40,321 nt of DNA, from the IMG/VR virus record IMGVR_UViG_3300005853_000017, positions 1 through 40,321 of that record; one strand, given 5' to 3'. The translations under genes were made by a program, and so were the position numbers. This document shows positions 32,501 to 39,449 of this stretch, piece after piece. Below the pieces are notes generated by a model. It saw only the letters and a list, made by a program, of their open reading frames with translations. It searched no databases and was not told the DNA's origin. The first letter of the stretch is position 1, and each line of letters opens with the position of its first letter. Source of the stretch: a virus.

Positions 32501-34331
32501 ACTCTCTTAGTATTTTAGCTGTTGTGGTTTCTGTGATTTGTATAACCTGCGGTGTGCCGTAGAGTGCGGATGCTATGCGTAGTCTTGTCGTTTTACCAGC
32601 TGTGGTAAAACCTCTTAAGAAAATTAACACATTTGGTTCAGAACTCGCTACAAACTTGTCTCTGAAATATTCTTTTGTAATATGTGAAATGAAGTGCCCA
32701 AGAAGAAGTAGCATGATTGGGTCTTTTGCTTTTACTACTCTGCGGTATGTGTTTTTCCAAGTTTCAAAAGAACCATTCATAATGGGAATATAGTAGTTCA
32801 ATCTGTTTGTTCTATCATTCCACATGTAGAAGTTCAAGTCTTCTGCTCTGAATGAGCCCATGTTTGCTACTACCATATCCCACTTTCTCTTCAAATCGTT
32901 GTATTTGTAGCCTGCTTTGTCTATTTCTCTTACGCCTCTTGCAAGCTGGAAGAGGGTTAGATATTTATTCAAAAGATACTTAAATAGTTGCTGATTGTAA
33001 AAAGTCAAAACTATAAACTCGCTAAAGTCTGTGTTTGCTGATGCGGTAAGAACATACGGAATAAATTCGTATTTGTCCCTGTAGAAGATTTTGATGTATT
33101 TTTCTTTGCGGTTTGGTTTATTGTAAAGCACAACATCTTCAATCTTAAATAATTCACAAACAGGTTCTCCAGTGTCTTCTTTTACCCAGAGATTTCTTTT
33201 CTCATCAACTCTGAAACCTTCAAGCCTTGTCTCTAAATAAAACAAGTCTCTGAACCAGTTGGAGATAAGTTTCCGTTCTCCGTTTTCATCAAACACCCAC
33301 CTCGCATACTGACACTTCTCGCACTTTTCTCCTGCATCTGCTACATACTTATACACAAACGAACAAGAGAAATACGGTAAAGTTTCTCTGTCTTTCAACA
33401 TCCACTTGAGAGTGTTTTGGAATTGCTGTTCTGGAGTTATTACTACTTTGCCTTTCCAGAGCTTAGATTTTTGAAGAAATTCTTGCCTGTATTCTTCTTT
33501 CTGCGTTAAAACATACAAGAAGGCATGCTTCCAAGACAGGATAAACCACTCGTGATATGTGTGAGTTTCCCATCTCTCTTCTAAACTACGCAACACAGGA
33601 CACGCATTCCACAACGTGAGTGCCAAACCTTCTGACAGTTGAGATACAGGCACCCCGCTGCAGTCTTTCCGTTTGACTATTAAACCATTTACTTGAATTT
33701 CAACGCCAAAATAGTCATTTATTGCTTTTAGAAGTTCTTCTTTTGTGTAAGGTTCTCGCAACTCATATATCTCTGTGCTATATCTTGTGGCTATTTGATA
33801 TGTGTGGTCTATCTTGTCAGCATATTTGCGGAGATGTGTTTTAAGTTCTTCAGTATAGCTATGTATGAGGTATATGACTTCTTTGTCTTCGTTCTCTATG
33901 AAGTCTTTTGTAATGTAAAAGATGTGCCAGCCCTTGATTGTTCGTAGTAGATGTGTTGGTGGTATTGGTATTAGGTCTCCATTATTCACTATCTCAAGCA
34001 CTTGTTCAAGCTTCAAAGGTTCATCTATATCAATGCGTATTGCAACTTTCGTTCTTTTCAAGTAGTCTTGTGAGTTTCTCTTTTCCGCAAAAAGTGAAAG
34101 ATAGTATCTGTTGCGCTCTCTTGCTTCTTTGCAATATTCTTCAAACTCTTTTACCCATCTCTCTTTATCTGTTTCGTTAAAACCAAGAAAAGCTTCTCTA
34201 ATCTCTTTAAGCACTGTGCCTTCTGGAGTTTGTGAAAGGACAAGCACGTAATCATTGAAAGTATAACCATCATCGGTTTCACTAACTAAACCTATCTTGA
34301 CAAACAACTCGGAAAATGATATACTTTTCAT
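29505..34331 (-). CDS. polA: Replicase polyprotein: primase-like + helicase + 3'-5' exonuclease + family A DNA polymerase
   Basis: 1608 residues. (1) 1-350: archaeo-eukaryotic-primase-like signs: hhhDxD at VAIRIDIDEP (D101, D103), KGWHIFY (H136), D175 region, then C323/C337/C340. (2) about 480-960: P-loop ATPase, Walker A GFTTAGKTT (574-582), LPLDEF (D621, E622), DUF927/SF3-like helicase. (3) 966-1020: acidic tandem linker with two TPPDDLPP units. (4) 3'-5' exonuclease: FDLE (D1068, E1070), LDFDLRVL (D1119), YASLDAY (D1206). (5) polymerase: motif A DFPQIELR (1380-1387), motif B 1430-1443 (R1430, K1434, F1438, Y1442), motif C VHDE (H1548, D1549). Parts 4-5 match 3173-type PolA of hot-spring viruses, reported to act as a proofreading, strand-displacing polymerase. 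The start overlaps the Cas4-like gene stop (ATGA). Confidence 0.95.
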   Translation of the reverse strand: MKSISFSELFVKIGLVSETDDGYTFNDYVLVLSQTPEGTVLKEIREAFLGFNETDKERWVKEFEEYCKEARERNRYYLSLFAEKRNSQDYLKRTKVAIRIDIDEPLKLEQVLEIVNNGDLIPIPPTHLLRTIKGWHIFYITKDFIENEDKEVIYLIHSYTEELKTHLRKYADKIDHTYQIATRYSTEIYELREPYTKEELLKAINDYFGVEIQVNGLIVKRKDCSGVPVSQLSEGLALTLWNACPVLRSLEERWETHTYHEWFILSWKHAFLYVLTQKEEYRQEFLQKSKLWKGKVVITPEQQFQNTLKWMLKDRETLPYFSCSFVYKYVADAGEKCEKCQYARWVFDENGERKLISNWFRDLFYLETRLEGFRVDEKRNLWVKEDTGEPVCELFKIEDVVLYNKPNRKEKYIKIFYRDKYEFIPYVLTASANTDFSEFIVLTFYNQQLFKYLLNKYLTLFQLARGVREIDKAGYKYNDLKRKWDMVVANMGSFRAEDLNFYMWNDRTNRLNYYIPIMNGSFETWKNTYRRVVKAKDPIMLLLLGHFISHITKEYFRDKFVASSEPNVLIFLRGFTTAGKTTRLRIASALYGTPQVIQITETTTAKILREFGNIGMPLPLDEFKMRKDKEEEVANMIYAIANEASKDTAYERFNPIQVPVVFSGEKNALSVEKLCANREGLYRRSIVLDVDELPKQKNSALIDFYTSELLPILKYNHGYIFKLIDFIENNLDIEALTQLYKDVEILKDEFDKRKSKALRGIVKSLDNHLKLIFASIHVFLEFLDLSEEEKAEVFAILEEYIRNVLAKFYDTLLPKEENKLSKIVDYLRDLADGLYNASNNPIKKTTIRGLTLKKLIDVAGVQVPTTDIEPYVKMLFMRYYESKKGYVYLGSIFVEGRNPAWFEGMVAREYERLIYIKQHYPELYRSILEVFAELMLSIHGEAGLRRVHSIFVESFKFDDLKDFLNNNNDDNTPPDDLPPNGGDDDDTPPDDLPPTEEFDYENEEDEEDEEEEDELNEHFAGEDGLTTPKMMNIQKSILKPQPKALVEPVLCNSIDEIPAKFNEPIYFDLETDEDRPVLASIYQPHFERKVYCLNLLKEKPTRFKEWLLKFSEIRGWGLDFDLRVLGYTYEQLKDKKIVDVQLAIKVQHYERFRQNGTKGEGFRLDDVARDLFGIEYPMDKSKIRTTFKQNMYNTFSEQQLLYASLDAYIPHLLYEQLSSSTLNSLVYQLDQTAQKIVVETSQHGMPVKLKALEEEIYRLTQLRNQMQKEIPFNYNSPKQTAKFFGLDSSSKDVLMDLALQGNEMAKKVLEARQIEKSLTFAKDLYDLAKKSGGRIYGNFFTTTAPSGRMSCSDINLQQIPRRLRQFIGFDTEDKKLITADFPQIELRLAGVIWNEPKFIEAFRQGIDLHKLTASILFDKQSIDEVSKEERQIGKSANFGLIYGISPRGFAEHCITNGINITEEQAYEIVKKWKKYYTKITEQHQIAYERFKYNEYVDNETWLNRTYRAYKPQDLLNYQIQGSGAELFKKAIILLKQEEPSLKIVNLVHDEIVVEADSKDAQDLAKLIKEKMEEAWDWCLEKAEEFGNRVAKIKLEVEEPHVGEVWEKG

Positions 34332-35038
34332 GGTTTTTCCTCCTCCTTTTCCTTTTTTATTATACCACGATAATAATCACAGTGCTTTCTATAATGACAA
34401 AACTGACAATAGCCTGAAAGAAGTCCAAGCGGTGGAAACTCTTTAACTTCTAAAAGCTTGGCTACAGACTTTACTATTGTTAGAACTTCTCTTTTTGGTA
34501 TAAGCTGTGCTTGAATAGTTTCCACTCTGTCTGGAAAAATGTAATGCAAATGATAGGTATCCGCATCGTCTGTGAGAGAATAAACAGAAAGTTGAAATAC
34601 ATGTTTAAAATCTGGCAATGGTCTGTTTTGCTTTGTAGTTTTGAGTTCTATCATCTTGCGTTTTAGTGTTAGAATATCAATATAACCAATGATAGCTATA
34701 TCATCTATTTCTAAATAAAAATCTTTCTCCGTTGCAAGCACTCCTTCTTCTGCTATTTTTTCAAGAGTGCTTTCATATGTGTTGTAAAATTGAATGGCTT
34801 GTTTGAGTGGGTCTGGTGAGTGTCCGTTCTGCTCAAAAAACTCTTGTGTAGCTATACCTATCGCTTCTTCTTTTGAGTATCCTTTTAGTCTTAGTTCAAC
34901 CAGTCTATGAAAAACAGAGCCAGTCTTCATAGCTGGTGTCTCCTCCTCTTTGACTTGAAATTTTAAATGCAAGGCGTATGGACACCGTGAAAAGAGAAGT
35001 ATCTGTGATGCTGATACAGTTATCGGTCTTGCTTCCAC
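34328..35038 (-). CDS. Cas4/RecB-like iron-sulfur nuclease
   Basis: 236 residues with the Cas4/AddB-type arrangement: C19 in FSRCPYALH, GSVFHRLVE (H44), IIGYIDILTL (D121), MIELKTTK (E131, K133), QLSVYSL (Q149, Y153), and the C-terminal cluster C211-x2-C214-x5-C220. Four cysteines split between the ends are the [4Fe-4S] 'iron staple' of this group. Such enzymes process DNA ends or 5' flaps with a helicase, and stand-alone viral Cas4-like proteins may also interfere with spacer acquisition. GTG start with GGAGG upstream; 3 bp from the SNF2 gene and overlapping the replicase. Functions outside replication are inference. Confidence 0.87.
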   Translation of the reverse strand: MEARPITVSASQILLFSRCPYALHLKFQVKEEETPAMKTGSVFHRLVELRLKGYSKEEAIGIATQEFFEQNGHSPDPLKQAIQFYNTYESTLEKIAEEGVLATEKDFYLEIDDIAIIGYIDILTLKRKMIELKTTKQNRPLPDFKHVFQLSVYSLTDDADTYHLHYIFPDRVETIQAQLIPKREVLTIVKSVAKLLEVKEFPPLGLLSGYCQFCHYRKHCDYYRGIIKKEKEEEKP

Positions 35039-35041
35039 ACC

Positions 35042-36226
35042 TCAAGCCTCCTGCTTTCTTAAATATTCTACCACATTTCGCTTACTCTTCAAAATCCGCA
35101 ATACAGTTTTGTCTATCCCATTCTGTATAAGATAATACACTGCTACCTTCTTGTCCTGTCCTGTTCTATACACTCTTCCTATAGCCTGTTCAAGGTCTAT
35201 GTATTTCAACGGTAATGACGCAAAGATGATATTCTTATAACCTTTCTGAAGATTAGCTCCCTCGCCCATTGCGTAGGTGCTTATGATTGGTTTGTCTTGC
35301 CTTGCTATTACTTGCATCCGATATTCCGCTGGTGTCTGACCTGTGATGTAATAAGCTCGGTTGCCAAGCTTTTCTTTAACCTTATTCACAAAGTCTATGA
35401 AGTAAGAAAACACTATCGTGTTCGGGTTTTCTTCTATGAAATCAAGCACAAAGTCTAACTTCTCTTTTGTTAAAGCCGATGCATGATACTCTTTAGTGAA
35501 GTTTGCAAGTTCGTAGTTTGATATATCGTATTCAAGAGGAACAGGTTGAAGTTCTATTGTTATCTCTTGGAGTGGTGGCAGTTCTAACACATCCTCACGC
35601 TTAACTATGAAAGCGTATCTTTCAAGCCAAGCTTTCAACTCTTGTTTGAACTCTGGACGCAACAAGCCTCGTGGTTTGAAGTAATCATCTAATTCAAAGA
35701 AAGCATTTATGAACTGGCTGTAGCTTCTATACTTCTGAAACATTTCATCATCTGGATTTATAACTTTCAGTTGTGCGTAGATTTTGTGGTATCTATCCAC
35801 TGGTGTCCCACTCAGGAGAAGAACCTTTTTTATTTTTTTGTTCATGCGTAATTCTATTGCCTTGCGTGTCCATTGTGTTTTTGTATAACTCAACCGATGA
35901 GCCTCATCAAACACAACTAAATCAAAGCTTGAAAAATCGTTTATCTTGTCTCGGAACCGCTCATAAGTGGCAAGTTCTATATCAATATTGAAATATTGAT
36001 TGTCGTTTATCCAGCTTTGATGTGCTGACTTTGGTGCTACAACAAGTAGCTTTTCAAAACCGTAATGCCTACATATAGCCAATGCACCTATTGTTTTTCC
36101 TGTTCCCACTTCCCAAGCAAGATACTTCTTTTGTGGGAACAGGTCTATAGCTTTCTTTTGATGTCCGAAAAGCTTGATTTCTGACATGGTTTGTGTTATA
36201 ATATATTCTACTCCCGCCTCTCTCAT
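35042..36226 (-). CDS. SNF2-family (SF2) DNA helicase/translocase
   Basis: 394 residues with both RecA-like lobes: GHQKKAIDLF (Q motif), EVGTGKT (39-45, motif I), VFDEAH (105-110, motif II), LLSGTP (137-142, motif III), FSYFIDF (273-279) and QAIGRVYRTGQ (347-357, motif VI, typical of SNF2/UvsW-like enzymes). Compact, without accessory domains. Likely remodels replication forks or drives branch migration together with the Cas4-like nuclease and replicase in the same operon. AAGGAGGTGTTGCC precedes ATG 36226; an internal ATG at 36187 is less well supported. A GC hairpin (36248-36270) stands immediately before its ribosome site. Confidence 0.9.
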   Translation of the reverse strand: MREAGVEYIITQTMSEIKLFGHQKKAIDLFPQKKYLAWEVGTGKTIGALAICRHYGFEKLLVVAPKSAHQSWINDNQYFNIDIELATYERFRDKINDFSSFDLVVFDEAHRLSYTKTQWTRKAIELRMNKKIKKVLLLSGTPVDRYHKIYAQLKVINPDDEMFQKYRSYSQFINAFFELDDYFKPRGLLRPEFKQELKAWLERYAFIVKREDVLELPPLQEITIELQPVPLEYDISNYELANFTKEYHASALTKEKLDFVLDFIEENPNTIVFSYFIDFVNKVKEKLGNRAYYITGQTPAEYRMQVIARQDKPIISTYAMGEGANLQKGYKNIIFASLPLKYIDLEQAIGRVYRTGQDKKVAVYYLIQNGIDKTVLRILKSKRNVVEYLRKQEA

Positions 36227-36247
36227 GGCAACACCTCCTTAAGGGTT

Positions 36248-36270
36248 CCCAGCACCGTTGTGGTGCTGGG
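36248..36270 (-). other. GC-rich hairpin directly before a ribosome site
   Basis: CCCAGCACC (36248-36256), 5-nt loop, GGTGCTGGG (36262-36270). On the minus-strand transcript it follows the SSB-like gene and is followed at once by AACCCTTAAGGAGG. It has no U-tract, so it is more likely an mRNA-processing/stability element or attenuator than a classical terminator. Confidence 0.6.
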
Positions 36271-36281
36271 TTTAAAAATCA

Positions 36282-36977
36282 TCAGAGTTCAAGTGGAATA
36301 TCATCGTCAGATGTTGATGCGTTTTTGAAGAGTGAATTGTTGTATTGTGTTCTGAATTGCTCAAATTCAGACAGATATTCGTAAGCTATTTTCAAAACGT
36401 CATCGGAAACACTATCAGCACTTTTTACAGACACTACCTTAGGCTCACTCCATGTTTTTACTCCGCTCTTCTGTTTTACAAGCTTGACCGTTAGTTCATG
36501 TCCCGTAAGAGTATTCAGGTTTTCCTCACGCATAAAATTAATCAATACCTTTAACGCACTCCGTTTCGCTTCCCACACTGCTTTGATTGGTTCTTTTGAA
36601 ACAATTACAATTGGCAACACCCACGCATTAATAACAGAAAACTCTTCTTCTTCAAGTCTTTTGAGTGCTTCAACGAGTAAGTTGCCTGTAAATATTCCAT
36701 TCATTGAGTATAGAACAAGTGCTTTGCTTCTCTCTTTTGGATTAAATATTTGAGATTTAAGAACTAAGTTTCCGTTTGAGTTAAACACCGTTGTCTGCAT
36801 AAACACCTTAGCTACAAAGAAAGATAGCTGATTACCAAACTCCTCCTCACCTAATATCCATATAGCTTTATCGTGGTCAATGCGGAGTTGTGGTGCTGGA
36901 TAGCTTATTACCTGTGTAGTGCTTTGCTTAGCTTCCTCCTGAACTATTTGTTTCCAAGCTTCTTTAAAGTTTTGCAT
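36282..36977 (-). CDS. SSB-like protein candidate with acidic C-terminal tip
   Basis: 231 residues from ATG 36977 (AAAGGAGGTGTAGCT upstream). Mixed beta/alpha body (NQLSFFVAKVFMQTTVFNSNGNLVLKSQIFNPKERSKALVLYSMNG; VVSVKSADSVSDDVLKIAYEYL). The last residues are SDDDIPLEL, similar to the DDDIPF tip by which bacterial SSB recruits partners. No catalytic motif. With polymerase, helicase and nuclease downstream, a single-strand binding or annealing role is plausible. OB-fold strands cannot be proven by eye. Confidence 0.5.
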   Translation of the reverse strand: MQNFKEAWKQIVQEEAKQSTTQVISYPAPQLRIDHDKAIWILGEEEFGNQLSFFVAKVFMQTTVFNSNGNLVLKSQIFNPKERSKALVLYSMNGIFTGNLLVEALKRLEEEEFSVINAWVLPIVIVSKEPIKAVWEAKRSALKVLINFMREENLNTLTGHELTVKLVKQKSGVKTWSEPKVVSVKSADSVSDDVLKIAYEYLSEFEQFRTQYNNSLFKNASTSDDDIPLEL

Positions 36978-36990
36978 AGCTACACCTCCT

Positions 36991-37245
36991 TTATAAAGTT
37001 CTTTCAATATAAGATGCTGGTATATACCTTGCTATAAGCTCCGCAAACTCTTTTAAAATCTCGCTGTCTCTTCTTAAGGCTTTGTAATTATGCACAAGTT
37101 CAAGAAGTTCGCCGACGAAATATCGGATTTCGTCTGGCTTAAAACCTGTCCTGAGCTTTTCCTCTAACTCTTGCCTCACCCTATACACCTCAACTGTGGA
37201 TGAGGCTTCTAAAAGCTTGGTTATGTAGCTTGGGTTTCTCTTCAT
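36991..37245 (-). CDS. Unknown helical protein (84 aa)
   Basis: Basic/acidic helical protein (ITKLLEASSTVEVYRVRQELEEKLRTG; VGELLELVHNYKALRRDSEILKEFAELIARYI). No known domain. First gene of a transcription unit with a consensus promoter and AAGGAGGTGTTGCC ribosome site. Early expression is inferred from these. Confidence 0.75.
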   Translation of the reverse strand: MKRNPSYITKLLEASSTVEVYRVRQELEEKLRTGFKPDEIRYFVGELLELVHNYKALRRDSEILKEFAELIARYIPASYIERTL

Positions 37246-37257
37246 GGCAACACCTCC

Positions 37258-38352
37258 TTATTGGTTTTGATGTAATATATTATACCATAAACTTTGCAAT
37301 TTGTCAAGAGGCAGATTAAACTTCTTTATGTCTTGCAACCAGACTTGTCTGATTTCTTCCAACTCTTCTGAAGTCAAAAGTTGCATGCCTGTAGCTTTTC
37401 CCAGTTTCTGGAGTTCCTCCAATATTTTCTGCCTCGCTTGTAAAGTTAAAACACCTTTCCCATTAACAGCCCCTTTCCCATCCCGTCGGACTGGTAGCCT
37501 ATTTTCAGATTTATTACAAAACTCTACAAGCCAGTTTCTAAACTCATACAGTTTTCTTAAAACCTCATTATGCACTGCCTGGTTCCTAAGCGTTTTATCT
37601 TCTTTAACCACAGTGCAAACCCAACACCCAAACCGCATACCACAACCGCTACGAAATTTGTTCTTTTCTGGAATTAACGGACACTCACCTCGTGCAGTTC
37701 TGTAAAGATTTACAACATCTTCGTAAGTTCCGCCCCACGGTGTATTGTTTTGAATTAAAAACTCCCAAACCTCATCCTCTGTTATATCATACATCGGAGC
37801 AAACACTCTAAGATGGTTCCTTTCAAGTTCTATTGAATTCAACCGCCTGCTTAGTGAAACTTTTCGTGCAGTGCTTTCATCTATTCTAACCGCCACAAGC
37901 ATAAATCCATCATTAAACGACGATAAAACTTTTTTAATCGGTTTAATCTTCAGCTTATCTTGACACCAACGGAACCTAAAACTCGGCAACGGATAACCCT
38001 TTCCTATAACATTAACCCAATAAGTGTTATTAACTTCAGGTTTAGCTATCAAAATACGCACATCAAGACCAACAGTTTTACAGTAGTTTTCAACTTTATC
38101 CAAAAACCGCATAGCGTGGTTATGGATTACAGGATTTTCAACAAGAGTATCCGCATACACAACTGCCAAAGGATTAGTTTTCATCTCGCTTAGAAGCACA
38201 AGCACATGATGTAATAAAAATGTGCTGTCTTTACCACCCGAATAAGCTACTACAATTGGTTTTCCACTAAACTCCTTAAATAATTCTATCAAGCGTGCTT
38301 TTAGCTCGTCTGTTTTTGTTTTCTTTTTATGATTAAACATTTCCAACTGCAT
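37258..38352 (-). CDS. DndC-like ATP-pyrophosphatase / PAPS-reductase-family protein
   Basis: 364 residues. N-type PP-loop AYSGGKDST (36-44), VYADT (66-69 region), RFRWCQDKLKIKP (126-138), VAVRIDES..R (153-163), and a four-cysteine cluster, C224 plus CGMRFGCWVC (C237, C243, C246). The RFGCWVCTVVKEDK block is the signature I associate with DndC, the [4Fe-4S] protein that activates the DNA backbone for phosphorothioation; sulfate-assimilation PAPS reductases lack it. DndC is usually ~500 residues and works with DndA/D/E; none is in the window. Possible role: thio-modification of viral DNA or nucleotides using host sulfur donors. I chose ATG 38352, after GGAGGGAATAACG; the frame opens earlier. 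Confidence 0.8.
   Translation of the reverse strand: MQLEMFNHKKKTKTDELKARLIELFKEFSGKPIVVAYSGGKDSTFLLHHVLVLLSEMKTNPLAVVYADTLVENPVIHNHAMRFLDKVENYCKTVGLDVRILIAKPEVNNTYWVNVIGKGYPLPSFRFRWCQDKLKIKPIKKVLSSFNDGFMLVAVRIDESTARKVSLSRRLNSIELERNHLRVFAPMYDITEDEVWEFLIQNNTPWGGTYEDVVNLYRTARGECPLIPEKNKFRSGCGMRFGCWVCTVVKEDKTLRNQAVHNEVLRKLYEFRNWLVEFCNKSENRLPVRRDGKGAVNGKGVLTLQARQKILEELQKLGKATGMQLLTSEELEEIRQVWLQDIKKFNLPLDKLQSLWYNILHQNQ
37279..37307 (-). promoter_or_regulatory. Early-type promoter P4 (leftward)
   Basis: TTGACA (37307-37302), 17-bp spacer, TATAAT (37284-37279). Preceded by TGCCTC, so TGCCTCTTGACA is shared with P5 and P6. Drives 36991-37245 and probably the replication genes beyond. It lies within the 3' end of the DndC-like gene. 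Confidence 0.85.
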
Positions 38353-38680
38353 CGTTATTCCCTCCAACACTATAGCTTATTTTTAATAGCTTGTCAATAA
38401 GTTTTTCATGCAATCTAACCCATAGTCCTCTTTTAACATTTTCATAGATATTCGCATACCATATGTGAAGGTCTGGTGGAAATAAAATTAATATTTTCCC
38501 ACCTTCACCAAACCTTCGTTTTATCTCCTCAAAGTCTCTTCTCCTGATTGGTTCAAATACCTCTCCGCTCTCTTTTAATTCTCTTATAGTATCAATTATA
38601 AACCTGTTGCGAATTACACCTTGCTTGTGTAAATCGTAAATATCTTTAAAAAGATAGATTTGCAAGGCGTGTCTTGTCAT
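38333..38680 (-). CDS. Unknown protein (115 aa)
   Basis: Not recognised. Mixed helical protein with a basic centre (IRRRDFEEIKRRFGEGGKILILFPPDLHIWYANIYENVKRGLWVRLHEKLI). No membrane segment. GGAGGTGAAGCC precedes ATG 38680. It overlaps the DndC-like gene by 20 bp and the upstream gene by 4 bp, so all are in one operon. Conceivably a partner of the DndC-like protein, from position only. Confidence 0.7.
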   Translation of the reverse strand: MTRHALQIYLFKDIYDLHKQGVIRNRFIIDTIRELKESGEVFEPIRRRDFEEIKRRFGEGGKILILFPPDLHIWYANIYENVKRGLWVRLHEKLIDKLLKISYSVGGNNDAVGNV

Positions 38681-38949
38681 GGCTTCACCTCCTGTAGTTT
38701 TTTGTTGAATTTTTTAAATACTGCATACTGTAAAGTCAGCGGTGTTTTATTGAAAAACTCAATCAAATCAGCATCTTTTTCAGTTAAGAGCACTCGCTTT
38801 CGTGCTTTTCTCTGTTTTTTGAGTTCTTTTACTTCTTCAAAAGTCAGCGGTTCTAAGTTCTCTTGCAATATCTCTCGTAGCAATATCTTAGCCACCGCAC
38901 TGTGCGGTGGTTGTGCGTCAGTAAAAAGTGGTATAGATTTTTGCATCAT
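38677..38949 (-). CDS. Unknown small basic protein (90 aa)
   Basis: Basic, helical (LTFEEVKELKKQRKARKRVLLTEKDADLIEFF). No recognised domain. CTTAAGGAGGTATAACC precedes ATG 38949, almost the same leader as at 4255. Overlaps the next gene as ATGA. Confidence 0.7.
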   Translation of the reverse strand: MMQKSIPLFTDAQPPHSAVAKILLREILQENLEPLTFEEVKELKKQRKARKRVLLTEKDADLIEFFNKTPLTLQYAVFKKFNKKLQEVKP

Positions 38950-38951
38950 GG

Positions 38952-39356
38952 TTATACCTCCTTAAGTTGTTTTCTTACTTCGTTGAAATTTTCAAATAAC
39001 CAATCTAAATAATGCTTGTCTAAAATATACCTTTCAAAATAAACAAAAGCATATTTTCTGTAGTAATCATAAGACTTATTCAACATAGCATCAAACATAT
39101 CTCTAATGATGGGCATAAGCTCATCTTTAGTTTTTCTTTCAAGTGGAATATCTAAGATTTCATAACCCAGCTCTTCTAATGCATGCAACCAGTCATCTAT
39201 CTCTCTTATTCTATGTGCTAAACTTTCAGCGTAAAAAGTAAAAGGTCTAACTTCTCCGTTTCTTTCAATATAAAAGTCAAGAGTTTGACTATCACGCCAA
39301 AGCTTAACAATTTCATTATACTTTTCTGACTTCAAAATAACTACAAGTTCCAACAT
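38952..39356 (-). CDS. Unknown early protein (134 aa)
   Basis: Not recognised. Aromatic- and Glu-rich, helical (HRIREIDDWLHALEELGYEIL; NKSYDYYRKYAFVYFERYILDKHYLDWLFENFNEV). First gene after promoter P5, with CTTAAGGAGGTGTTGTC before the ATG. Two bases separate its stop from the next start. Confidence 0.75.
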   Translation of the reverse strand: MLELVVILKSEKYNEIVKLWRDSQTLDFYIERNGEVRPFTFYAESLAHRIREIDDWLHALEELGYEILDIPLERKTKDELMPIIRDMFDAMLNKSYDYYRKYAFVYFERYILDKHYLDWLFENFNEVRKQLKEV

Positions 39357-39385
39357 GACAACACCTCCTTAAGTTTTTATGTTAT

Positions 39386-39414
39386 ATTATACCACAAAAA
39401 CAAGTTTTTGTCAA
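39386..39414 (-). promoter_or_regulatory. Early-type promoter P5 (leftward)
   Basis: TTGACA (39414-39409), 17-bp spacer, TATAAT (39391-39386), leader ending CTTAAGGAGG. A GC hairpin abuts the -35. Confidence 0.87.
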
Positions 39415-39441
39415 GAGGCACGGGCACCACACCCGTGCCTC
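39415..39441 (-). terminator. GC hairpin between two promoter units
   Basis: GAGGCACGGG (39415-39424), 7-nt loop, CCCGTGCCTC (39432-39441): a perfect 10-bp stem, 8 bp after the stop of 39450-39836 and touching the -35 of P5. There is almost no U-tract on the minus strand; it may still terminate or insulate at high temperature. Confidence 0.55.
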
Positions 39442-39449
39442 AAAACTCA

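Noticed and set aside
34328-35038. Reading the Cas4-like gene as part of a CRISPR-Cas locus
   Set aside because: No cas1, cas2 or repeats are present; neighbours are helicase and replicase.
37258-38352. Calling the PP-loop gene cysH (sulfate assimilation)
   Set aside because: The RFGCWVCTVVKEDK cysteine block and lack of the usual CysH C-terminal ECGLH motif favour a DndC-like protein.
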